Shown: in pieces, positions 26,801 to 35,750 of the stretch
How the letters are laid out: each line of letters begins with the position of its first letter
Numbering within the stretch: the stretch's first letter is position 1
Assembly: GCA_018806915.1 (NCBI GenBank)
Contig: JAGKQI010000104.1
Span: forward strand, 558,001-622,000
Direction of reading: 5' to 3'
Length of the DNA: 64,000 nt
Source: Phytophthora colocasiae
Lineage: Eukaryota > Oomycota > Peronosporomycetes > Peronosporales > Peronosporaceae
Program-made: the position numbers and the translations under genes
The notes under the pieces: generated by a model
What the model was told of the DNA's origin: nothing
Seen by the model: the letters and a program-made list of their open reading frames with translations, nothing else
Databases searched by the model: none

Positions 26801-29800
26801 CCATTCTCCAGAAAGCGTAAAAGTTATACCCTGGACTTCTAAACGATAATTGATCGAGGCTTCCAGTCCATCGATGCTAATTGAGCAGCAACCGACCAAA
26901 CCGTTGGTCACTAAAGTTTCATCTCCAGCGTTAAAGATGCGATAAGATAAGGATACGCCTCCATTTGCGCCACCATCATCGCACGGCACCGTGACACTAA
27001 ATTTTGCGGTTTCCATTCCAACGTAAGTTCTTGAAATCGCCAAAGGCCCCACAGGAGCTAAAGCCACCGTTGTAAATGTTGAAGTAGTTCGATTTGCAAG
27101 TCCAGCCGCATTTTCAATCTCAATGGTATAGGTATAATCCGTGTTGGCCACAAGGCCTCCGCAGTGAGTGTAGGTTAAGACCGATTCCGTATTGAACAAC
27201 TCGGCTCCATCCACACTGAGATGCATTCGCACGATTGATTCACCTCCAGTATCCTGGACACGGAAGAAGAAGAAAACAGATGAGTTACAATGTATACCAG
27301 TATTCGTAAGGCTTCGACATTACCGTCGGAAGCTCCCACTGCAGCGCTATTGATCCTCCTGTGGCAGATACAAGGAGAAGCTGGGGTGGTTCTGGGTGTG
27401 TAGCTTCACTGGTGGTGGCAACAATCCTGTCAGAGAAGGGGCCATTGCCTACGCTGTTCTTCGCAGCTATTGAAATAACATAAGTTGTGAGAAATAGCAA
27501 GCCTTCCACGCGGTACGTTCCGGTTTGGGTAGTCGGAGTGCATGACTTCGTTTCAGTTTGGACTTGTAAAACTCCACACTTGGTGTCAGCATTCACGTAA
27601 CAGTTGATACTGTCAGTTGAAAAACATGAGGTGCTATCAACAAACATGATGCCGCCACTAGCGTAGGAAGCGTGAGTGCACCTAGAGCATTGAGTTGCAC
27701 CGTCGTAGCATGAAGATATCGTTTCCAGGCGAGCAAAATACTGGAGCGACTTGAGTGCAAATCCACCGGTCGAAAACGGCTCAACAAAAGTTAGCTCCAC
27801 GTATCCGCCACCGACTTGAGTCTGCGTCACACTGGTTGGCGAAGACGGTACTTCAGCGGTTGGTGTAGTGGCGGCGATTACGTTCTCATCGAGGCCGGCC
27901 AAGCCATACTGGTTGATCGGAACGACAGTGAATATGTACAGTGTATTGGCTAGAAGCCCGCCAACAAGATATGACGTTGTTGTTGAGCTACTTGACCCGT
28001 TGTAAATCAGCTCTTGAGGTATGCTCGTCTGGGTAGTGCGTCGATAAAGTAAATATCCTACAAACAGTACGAGAAATATGTTAATGCAGCAAAATATTTA
28101 GTTCAATGGGCATACTACGTTACCGGAGATAACACCCCCTCCAGTATCCTCTGGCCCTTCCCATCGCACATATGCCCAACTGGGGCTAACATCAGCCACC
28201 TCTAGTGACTTCAACTTCGCTGGAAAACTTGGACCCGACGTAGTAAATTTTAGTACCTGCCCAAATTCTGAATCACCACTATTGGTATTGAAGGCAGCTC
28301 GAACAGAGTAACTTGTGTTTGCCAACAGGTTTCGAAGCGTAATTTCACCAGGGTGCAACGGAACTGTGAATCTTTGATACAAGACTCCCGTAGACAAGAA
28401 AACTTCATACGTCATTCCGGTGATATCAGCACCACCAAGATCATCGGGGGGTGAAGCGGTCACTAGTGCTGTGCTTCCAGATAGTAATAACAGAGCCGGA
28501 ACTGACGGTGGAGTGGGAATAGCAGCATCGCCTGTTGTTGCAGTTACGGAGTCACTTGCTAAGTCATCAGTAGTCAGGGTGTCGCACACAACATTGGCCT
28601 GTAAAGCCAACGCTTTGAACATATACGGCGTTCGAGAACGTAGAGGGCTTCCATCTGCGTCATGTGTCACTAAAGCTGTTGTTTCACTGGTACTTGATAC
28701 CAGTATGCTTTTCAGCTTTGTGAACGAGCCATCGTAAAGAATAAACAAGTTGAACTGAGCAATTGGCAGGCCACCTATCAAAACAAAATGTTAGAAGGTG
28801 GTCATGCAGGTTGGCTGTACATCATATCAACTACCTGTATCAAGAGGCTCGTTCAATACTAATTTGATTGATCCACCTGGAGAATTAACAGCAAAACAAA
28901 ATGAGAGAGAGGAGGATGGTAAACTAAACTAAGTGTGTGTACCTGTGACGCCAAATATCGAAGGCTGTGGTGTCTTGCTTGGATTTCCTCTGTCTTCAGT
29001 TCTTACTGACTTTGGGGCACAAAACGCGCTTTGAACTCCATTTTCGTTCATCAGGCTGAGACGGAAAATGTAAATAGTGTTGTGGCGTAGCTTGTAAACA
29101 GTTGCTAAAGTTCCGTTGAGTTTAAATACTGAAGGCGTGAAGAATGCCGTAAAAGACTCGCGTTGTTCAATCACCACCACAGACGAACGATATTCAACAG
29201 CGAAACGCGTGCTTTCATCCAATACAAGATCCACGCTCCCACCAGAAACATGATTTACGGTAGGCTGTTGCGGAGGCTGTAGAGCAGGATCAGTGTACAA
29301 GCCGTCCAAGAAGAGGCTGTTACTCTGACTGCCAACACCATGTATATTTTCTGCCTGAATTGTGATTTCGTAGCTGCTTTGTATTTCTGTAAAGTTGAAG
29401 GTTGTAGAAAGATTTCCATCGGTAGTTTCTCGGACTTTGACACCATCGAAAAAAATCAAATATCGTAAAATATCGGACCCTCCATCATCATTTACTGGGC
29501 TCCAGTGAAGTTCAAGCAGTTCAGCTGAGTGATCCACCACACCGATGTAATCTACTGTCCCGGGGACTGTTATGTTTGATGTGCTCGCAGATAACTTTTG
29601 CGTCACTTCGTATTCTTTGCCGTCTTCCGTCACAAATTCAACTGAAAGGTCGTAATCTGTTAGTGGTTTGAGCCCGCCGATGCCAATAGAACCTTGTCTG
29701 TACACGCTGGCAGCTGTCGTTGTGGCCTTGGACCCACACGTTCTCAAAATTCCATGAAGCTCACACGGTTTATCGCAGATATTTGGCGCAGTGCTGACGG

Positions 29801-32800
29801 CGGGCGAAAACAAACTGTAGTAGCAACTTCCATCTCCGCTAATCCCAAGCTTTTGGATCGGCCGGGTATTCGTAACTTTCACATTTTGCAGAACGAATTT
29901 CGAGCCGCTTGAGCTCCCATCTACTCCCAACGGGAACCAGTCTGTAACTTCCGTAGGGTTAAAAAGGAGAAGAAGAATCAAATCAGGCCCGGCAACATTC
30001 TGCTGGTACGAGGCATAAATTTCCGCCGGATCACGCGCCACTTTCCATACTCGAACCTAGAATTTAGAAACAATCACTAATGTGTGAGGTAGTTATCTCG
30101 GCCAAATTGAACGTCTTACCTCATCCATTGAACCTTGAAGGACAGAAGTATCCGACAGAATATCCAAAGCATCTACTCATAGAAAAATATCAGAAAGTCA
30201 CACAAAAGAGTCAAAGTGTATAAATCACACCTCGACCAAGTTGTAGGTACGAATAAATCGATATCTGGCAGTTTAACATGCTCAGCACAGCTTCAGCCAC
30301 CTTAACGCCTTGTACAAAGAGTGCCACCTCGTTGTTTGAGCCGAACACAAAAGCTAGGTGGGTCCACTTGTGTAAATGGAGGCCATGTGGAACACGAATC
30401 TGGTTATTACAGCGTGAAATGACCAAATCACCGTTTATCGTGATACTTAGGGCCCCCTCTTGTGATCCATAAAGAAATAGTAGCTGTTGGTTAATGAAAC
30501 TCGAGCTCAAGTTGTCCAGGTATACCCAGAACTCGATCGTAAAAGCATCATTAATCGGGATAACTATCATCTGGGCACTTCGCACAATCGATTCGGAAGT
30601 AAATTGAAGCTGCGTTTCGGTAGTCGAACATAAAGAATGGCATTGACTTGGACTGTGATACGAGATCCCCGAACTTCCGACACAATGATACATTGGCGTG
30701 GTAGATTCACAACCAAGATATTGAAATGCATCGCCTGCAATACCGATAGAGAAACTGTTAGGCACGAGTAAGAAAACTGAATTAAAGAGTTTTACCTGTA
30801 AAGCGAAGGTTTGGTGCCTCGTTGCTGTTTGCCTCTTTCACATATGCACGATAAAGAACAGGGTCTGGAATGGAATTAGCTGTGACAATCTCGACATGAA
30901 TCATACCACCTGTGGCGCGAACAAACTGGATCTCTCCAACCGTACTCTCCTGTGTGTAGTCTCGGATCGAGATAGTCTTTAAATATACTGTATCTTCTTC
31001 AGAAACTTCACCACGAAACACAATTTCGGCTGTTGAGACATACGGCAGTTTAATCAACGCTTCAGCATATTTCCATGCGTTTTCAGTTAGAGGAGCCGAG
31101 TCACTAGACCACAACCGCCGGGTTTCTGTTGCGTTTAACACCACATCGGTACTAATACTAGAAAACCCTGTAGTGCGGCATATATATTAGTAACGCCAAC
31201 TAGCAAGGGAAACAGCAAATATGCGTACCTGATGACATTTGATACCTGAACGAGAGCGTGGAGTCGCCTTGAAGTATTGTTGGCAGACTTCGGTAGACTG
31301 CTTTTCCTGCAGAAGTAGGCTCACCTAACGAATCGGCTTGTGGGATCCACTCGATATTTACACCATGAATCGTCGCAAATTCAGCTCCCAGTTCGTCAAA
31401 AGGATAAACATTGTTCGACATTCCAACTGCAGCTACGCTCACATCAATTTGGAGGGTTCCAGTAAAATTCCCATTTGGAGTGATAGAAAGTATGACACGG
31501 CTAGCACTGTTCATGGCATCATTTCGCTGGACGAGTAGGAAGTAGCGCTGGTCCTTTGATGATGGAGGATATCCAATGCCGTCTCGTTTAATGACGATTT
31601 CATCACCATTGGTCGTGTTCACTGCTACAGCCAGCGTAATGTACTCGATGTCTGGATTCGTCGTCGCCATCATTGGAATTGTAATTTGGGCCGATGATCC
31701 TTGAAGAACTTTTCGGCTGAAAGAATATGGAGTAGCAAATACTGGCTGAGAAAAGGGAGGCAATACTGAAATCACAATGTTTGGCACGAAGAAACAGCCA
31801 GTGCTGTCATTGTTAAAGTCTTCACGCTCCACGATCACGTCGACGAGAAAAGGTACGTGCTGCACTGGCAGGTACGAATAATTGTTGCCAGTGTCTGCGC
31901 CTAAAATCACGATCGAAGCTGTAACATTGTAATATTCTACTTCCAGATGACCGTCGTTCACCACGAAATCGCCTATGCTCGACACCAAGGTGGAATCCAA
32001 AACGAAAGATACACTTCTTAATTTGTTGGAATCGAGAAAGCTGGAGCCAAGAACTGTTAGCGCGATGGAAGTAAGATTCACAGTATTCTCGGCTCCATAA
32101 TGGAAAATTAGAGTTTCTTCGTTCGCCATTGTTAATCCGCAAAAATAGGCAGTGTACGACAGAGTATTAGATGAGGTAACACTCCAAGAGGTGCCACCTT
32201 CGCCTTGCCCATACTGAGAAGTAATGACATCGATACGGACTTTTGACGGGAGATCCTCACGCTCAGCGATTGTAATTCCACTAAAAAAAATGGATTCGGT
32301 CGTGACAGCGTCTTTCAGGAGAAAAATGCATTCTTCACTGGTTGAATTTGCAGAACCAACAGTTGAAATCTCGAAAGATGAGCAATTCGATACCACGATA
32401 TTCACAGTGGCCACAGCCAAAGCGTCTGAATAATGTAGTGTCAGCTCCAATACTCCCCCAGCAAGGGTATTATGTACACCACGGAGGATCTGGCTCGGAA
32501 ATGACACTTCACCTCTGGAAATCACAGACCACGTAACAGGAATGCTGGTAATTGCTAGTACGGTGTCATCTGAATCCATCATCTCAACTTCGATCTGAGC
32601 CTCTACGTGTTTTACATTTGCCAGTAGTGTGACCGATAACGTTTCATTGCAGAAATGTTTGAGAACTGGGTTGAGAGTACCGGTCACATATTGGACACCC
32701 GTCCAGGGTGTAACCAACATTTCAATGGCGCTGGATACCGAGAAAATTGTGAAGCTCGTCTTACACAACGCAGCGTTTGTGTCTGAAAAAAGATCCAATA

Positions 32801-34470
32801 TCGCTAGACGAAATGGCTCGTTGTCCTGCAAATCGACCAATAGGGGTTGCAATTCCACTCTTTTCGCGTTAGAATTTGCTGAGTCTGCACTATCGAGTCT
32901 GCGAGCCTCTTTCGTATCAATCCCAAGATGAATAGCTGCATCCTCTACTTTTAACTGTGGTTCCATGGCGTTTCCAATGGTTGGAGGTTGTTGCTGTGAA
33001 CCCGTTTCTACAGCCACGAAAACTGTTTTGGAGTACTGCTGCATTTTGCCTGCAATTTTGATGCCAACTGTGACTACGAAGCCGCTTCTTCCTGTAAAAT
33101 CTGGCAAAACAAAGACCTTCATCACCGCTTCATGACGTCGCAATCTCCAAATCGTTACAGTCCTGCCGTTCACTACTTCCAGTTGAGACGAAGCGCCACC
33201 AATTTGAGCATAGTCGAAAGAACTAAGGGCATTCCAGCTAGCCTCCACGGATACAAGATCTAAGCTTTCAATTCCTTCCAGAGTTTCTTTCACATCGTCC
33301 AGAACATCCTTGAGTTGAACCTCCACTGGTTCGTTCAAAGTTGAACCAACTATCCTCTCGTCACTAGGTAACAACATTTCAGGTTGGATCCGGGATGAGG
33401 AGGCAGTTTGTTGATAACTTTTTCGCCCAGCAATTGTTGGAAATAACGACAGTGACCGTGGCACAAATTTCGAGCACGCTTCACCTTCTGTTAGCCGTCG
33501 AAATGTAGGTGTAGCAGCTGACTTTGCTGCTACAATTGGTTCATTGCTGTCTTCTGCAACGAAAAACACGCCAGAGCTCTCCTCCAAGTCGGCGTGGTAT
33601 CCACAACGACCAGCCAAATCAGACAAACATTGACTTAAAACAACACCTAGAAGTTAGCAAGACGTTAGTCATAAATCGCCTCTTTATCCATTCGTCTTCG
33701 TAAGCCACTAACCAGTTAGAGACTCCGTCACAGGCACAAACCATAGCGATACAATCCCAGAGATCGTGTCGTCACTTCCTATGAAGGTAATGGAGCGTGG
33801 AATGGGCGTTGTAAAGACTGTAGTAGGGTTTTCATTCACCATAGTCTGCACTTCGAAAATCCGGAGCGAAGTCTTCGTCACAGCTTTAATCTGTTCGTGG
33901 AGAAACAAGTCAGTAGGAATGCTTAAGTCCATCTACGTTCCTTTAAAACACACCTTCACAGCCTTTACCACGGCTTCGTTATCCAGTGGCAGAGTCACCT
34001 TTGAAATCTTCTTCTTCAGATCATCGCTCGACAGCTCAGTCGTCTTGAGCACAGCTTGATTATCACCATACAAAGTTACATCAAGGGATCCTGTTGAGTC
34101 TACAGAGGAGCTGTGGTCACTGACGAGGTACAGGTTCACGACTAAAGGCTTAGCGTTAGTAGTGTTCAGTACACGCGAACTGTAGGCAATCGACGTTACC
34201 ATGACAGAGATCCCATATTCGGCCGAGGCTGTAAGCACAGGGATCAGACGGGCTTAACGCACATCTGAAGGCTGAGCTGGTTGTGTCCTTATAACAAAAT
34301 ACGCCTGTATTTCCGCCTGATACAAACGTAGGTTGGCACGCACAGCCTGACCGCGAAACGGCCTGTGGTATTACTGTCTGGGACAATAAGCAGAGCACCA
34401 GGACGAGCACGTGCAGCAGCGTATTCTGGACGAATCTGGCGCGAACAAGCTGTAGCGAATGGCGCGACAT
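6402..34470 (-). CDS. Giant modular cell-surface receptor (LamG, FN3, Calx-beta, Pmp-type beta-helix, multi-helix C-terminus)
   Basis: I read this 28-kb stretch as one gene, because at nearly every break between reading frames a short GT-AG intron restores frame and joins matching domain halves. Introns (mostly 55-80 nt) lie near 33.68, 31.19, 30.76, 30.20, 30.09, 28.91, 28.82, 28.10, 27.28, 26.21, 24.80, 21.39, 18.31, 18.16, 17.94, 17.61, 17.27, 15.45, 15.29, 14.87, 13.45, 11.08, 10.83, 9.56, 9.47, 9.03, 8.84, 8.26, 8.15, 7.21, 7.11 and 6.93 kb. The product is about 8,600 residues: signal peptide, long ectodomain, then about nine hydrophobic segments. The start is the ATG at 34470, just before a clear signal peptide. 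A frame change near 34.2 kb and an in-frame TAG at 33933-33935 remain unexplained. The domain set suggests an adhesion or sensing receptor; no ligand can be assigned. Confidence 0.85.
8815..9690 (-). other. Cys-rich GCC2/GCC3-type stalk of the giant receptor
   Basis: Several short exons code for a Cys-rich stalk: LLPCLPGFW, then YCERCPKATY spliced to SLDGIKCFNCPSGALC, then EEGYYMFFAP, and later ATGYDQAICSVCADGYKRAS. This is the ephrin-receptor-like / GCC2-GCC3 pattern often found before the membrane part of large protist surface proteins. Splicing near 9.47 kb is needed to bring CERCP and CFNCP together. Confidence 0.75.
9700..14370 (-). other. Long Pmp-type parallel beta-helix of the giant receptor
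   Basis: About 1,500 residues begin with a pectin-lyase-type start (VKTLRRALELASFNQTILL; LYPGTYTG). They continue as dozens of turns of about 23-25 residues, each carrying GG-G/A-I/L/V (for example NGGAIYAL, GGGIYALNAV, GGGVFMGSNG) and an Asn-rich end (SNNA, ENHA, NNSA). This matches the chlamydial polymorphic membrane protein repeat (GG[AGLV][ILV] with nearby Asn). The intron near 13.45 kb is a multiple of three, so both frames stay open. Confidence 0.85.
14380..14879 (-). other. CUB-like segment and EGF-like domain of the giant receptor
   Basis: After the intron near 14.87 kb the sequence reads as a CUB-like beta-sandwich (LECDHDSLTINVTRNG; GIDKVTLTFNSDENIKYEG). A compact EGF-like domain follows with the cysteine pattern CSLNGACRKGYCSCFSGYVG. 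The CUB call is weaker than the EGF call. Confidence 0.6.
14880..18795 (-). other. FN3 array 4 of the giant receptor
   Basis: This is the longest FN3-like run. It is cut by introns near 18.31, 18.16, 17.94, 17.61, 17.27, 15.45 and 15.29 kb. Units show phrases such as PPIDTGGAPISGYKVY, PADDGGSPITYYQV and DPVDTGGVPLTAYRL. At 17.94 and 17.27 kb the intron is in phase 1 exactly inside DTG|G. The final unit runs into the CUB-like segment after the intron near 14.87 kb. Confidence 0.7.
18800..19496 (-). other. Calx-beta pair 3 of the giant receptor
   Basis: The first domain begins GVIVFSVDTLTVYENVS, contains GTAIEGQDYSLPP and ends IRDDGDAG. The second begins TIGFVESEVAIAENAR and ends IQDDGD. It is arranged exactly like pairs 1 and 2. 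Confidence 0.8.
19497..22245 (-). other. FN3 array 3 of the giant receptor
   Basis: About nine FN3-like units, with phrases such as PFDTGGSPIESYRV, PLDIGGVLILNFTL, PADFGGVDVTAYDI and ASGDTGGGQLLSYVLY. One intron falls near 21.39 kb, inside a unit. The array ends in a unit reading VFLVWDASMDTGGDEVVYEI before Calx-beta pair 3. Confidence 0.75.
22252..22954 (-). other. Calx-beta pair 2 of the giant receptor
   Basis: Two tandem Calx-beta domains lie within one exon. The first begins GTINFASSETIVFENET and ends IIDDGDAG. The second begins FLAFGQNYYTILESVP and ends ILDDGD. The characteristic DGTARAGDQY-like loop and 'SISIVND' strand are present. Confidence 0.8.
22955..25689 (-). other. FN3 array 2 of the giant receptor
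   Basis: About nine FN3-like units lie between Calx-beta pairs 1 and 2. The repeated core is a phrase such as PLDTGGLSVVGYKV, PRSSGGEPLLWYLV or PLDTGGNTSISYDI, followed by a T-x-Y-x-F-x-V strand. One intron falls near 24.80 kb. Length (about 2.7 kb) nearly equals that of array 3. Confidence 0.75.
25690..26451 (-). other. Calx-beta pair 1 of the giant receptor
   Basis: Two Calx-beta-like domains lie in tandem. The first begins GKIGFVDSTIHGVEGKR and ends FDDNGDAG. The second begins TLVFEQPLLSVVENQG and ends VQDKGD. A short intron near 26.21 kb splits the first. Calx-beta domains can bind calcium in Na/Ca exchangers and integrin beta4 relatives; whether these do is unknown. Confidence 0.75.
26452..29640 (-). 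other. FN3 array 1 of the giant receptor
   Basis: Successive beta-sandwich units of roughly 90-100 residues carry fibronectin type III hallmarks: a proline-rich linker (P-x-P-P or PGxP), then a W or L strand, a Y-x-V/I strand and the closing 'L-x-x-x-T-x-Y-x-F/V-x-V-x-A-x-N'. One unit has a Cys-rich insertion near 27.54-27.72 kb (about eight cysteines). Several units have an intron at or next to their DTGG loop. Confidence 0.7.
30010..30720 (-). other. LamG / concanavalin A-like domain of the giant receptor, split by two introns
   Basis: The strands AFTIEFWVYLDNLSS, GALSITINGDLVI and HKWTHLAFVFGSNNEVALFV are typical of a LamG-3 / ConA-like jelly roll. Its final strands are carried by a micro-exon of about 54 nt near 30.13-30.19 kb (ALDILSDTSVLQGSMDE). 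The next exon begins VRVWKVARDPAEIYASYQ. The family signature 'G-x-x-DEVRVW' forms only after both splices, which supports the micro-exon. Confidence 0.8.
34360..34470 (-). other. Signal peptide of the giant receptor
   Basis: The first 37 residues have a basic n-region (MSRHSLQLVRARF), a hydrophobic core (LLHVLVLVLCLL) and a likely cleavage site after PQA. The Cys-rich peptide GCACQPTFVSGG follows. This supports secretion through the ER and fixes the start at 34470 rather than at an upstream non-ATG codon. Confidence 0.8.
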
Positions 34471-35750
34471 GGGCGCGTGTATTAGTTCACTCAAAGGTCG
34501 GGATCTTCAGTCGCGGGTCCCGAACGGGATCAGTGCATTTTGATATTTTTGCGTAAGAAATATGAGAGAAAATATATTGATTTAGAATAGTTGTGTAGAG
34601 CAGATGCGGTCTCCTCAATGCATGGTGCACCACCAAATGTCGTGCTAAGCGTTGTATTCATTATTGGACACCTGCATCGCCAAGTATGGAAAGCTAGTCC
34701 CTTTAAATCTGTCATTGCCGTCGGAAGACGGAGCACCTTCGGAAACTGTCGTGCCGTCCACTCGCTGTGCCAATGCCGCAGGTTGGAGCCTCATTGCCGC
34801 ATTGGCACTCATCAGCCTGGAGCTCAAGCCTTGCGTTTTGACGGTTAGAGGTCATGTCAGCAACGCTGTCTCCGACCCGTTAGCTGGACACATCGACCAT
34901 CTCACCCTTACGCAGGTGGCTCCTCCTGCGGGAAGACACCCAAAGCCAAAAGCGGTAAAACTCTTCCTGGACTCCTCCTCCACTCGACAGGAAGCAGCCA
35001 TTCCCACGCTCTGACACCGCGAAACGGACTCGAATTCGTGGTCGTTGCCTTCGTCTTATTGTCATTAGAAAAGCACACTGGAACTTGACGCACTGGTACC
35101 GCTTTCGTCAGGGTGAGCGTGCTCACCCCACGACTACGGGGCTGCATAGGATCGCGCGCTCGTCGTCTCATGCTAGAACGGAGCAATTCCGCCGCGACGA
35201 ACGTTACTGCTTCTGGCGACTATCTTCTATCCTTCGGAAGGCGTTCGGGGCGTTATCGTCGATGAGTGGGCACTGAACAGCGGCAAGTTGAAGTGAACCG
35301 GCCAATCGAATGGACGGAGCGTTGGAGTGAGGTTGCACTTAGTAGACCGAGCTCCTGTGTCTTGATGGTACCGTCGGGCTTGACTCTGCGTTCAGTGACG
35401 GCGTTCGATATCAGCACTTGGCCATCGTCGCCATGGCCTGTCCTGGCATCGAGTTATGGTTTGCAGAAAACCAACTAACTAGCGGATACTGTCCCCCCCC
35501 CCCCGACAGGTACGTCAGGGACAATATATAGAAGGGAACTTGCCACTGCACACTAGCCGTTCACGCTAAATAGAGTTCAGGTGAGCGCACGTGCGTCCTG
35601 ACTGGGCTGTTACGTGCGACGAGAAACGGTGGGGCACCCCACCCTGCTTCGGCCGAAAATCGCTCAGTTTCAGATTGGAGTCCTCAGGCGAACGTCGCTT
35701 TTTCAGGCCCCTCAGGCGATTAAGCAGCGCTCGAGTACATTCTGAATAGC
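34471..35750. other. Divergent intergenic region between the giant receptor and the START-FYVE gene
   Basis: This is about 1.28 kb between two start codons transcribed away from each other. Short open frames occur, but none has a convincing start, domain or splice pattern. It should contain both promoters and 5' UTRs. The only notable landmark is the C12 run at 35493-35504, about 250 bp upstream of the START-FYVE start. Confidence 0.6.
35493..35504. repeat. Homopolymer run of 12 C
   Basis: Twelve consecutive cytosines lie in the upstream region of the START-FYVE gene. The run may vary in length between isolates or be affected by sequencing error. Confidence 0.9.

Noticed and set aside
14880..30010. 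Reading the FN3 and beta-helix regions as several separate genes
   Set aside because: No internal start with a signal peptide and no good terminal exon was seen. Introns at 14.87, 15.29 and 15.45 kb join the FN3 array directly to the CUB/EGF and beta-helix parts.
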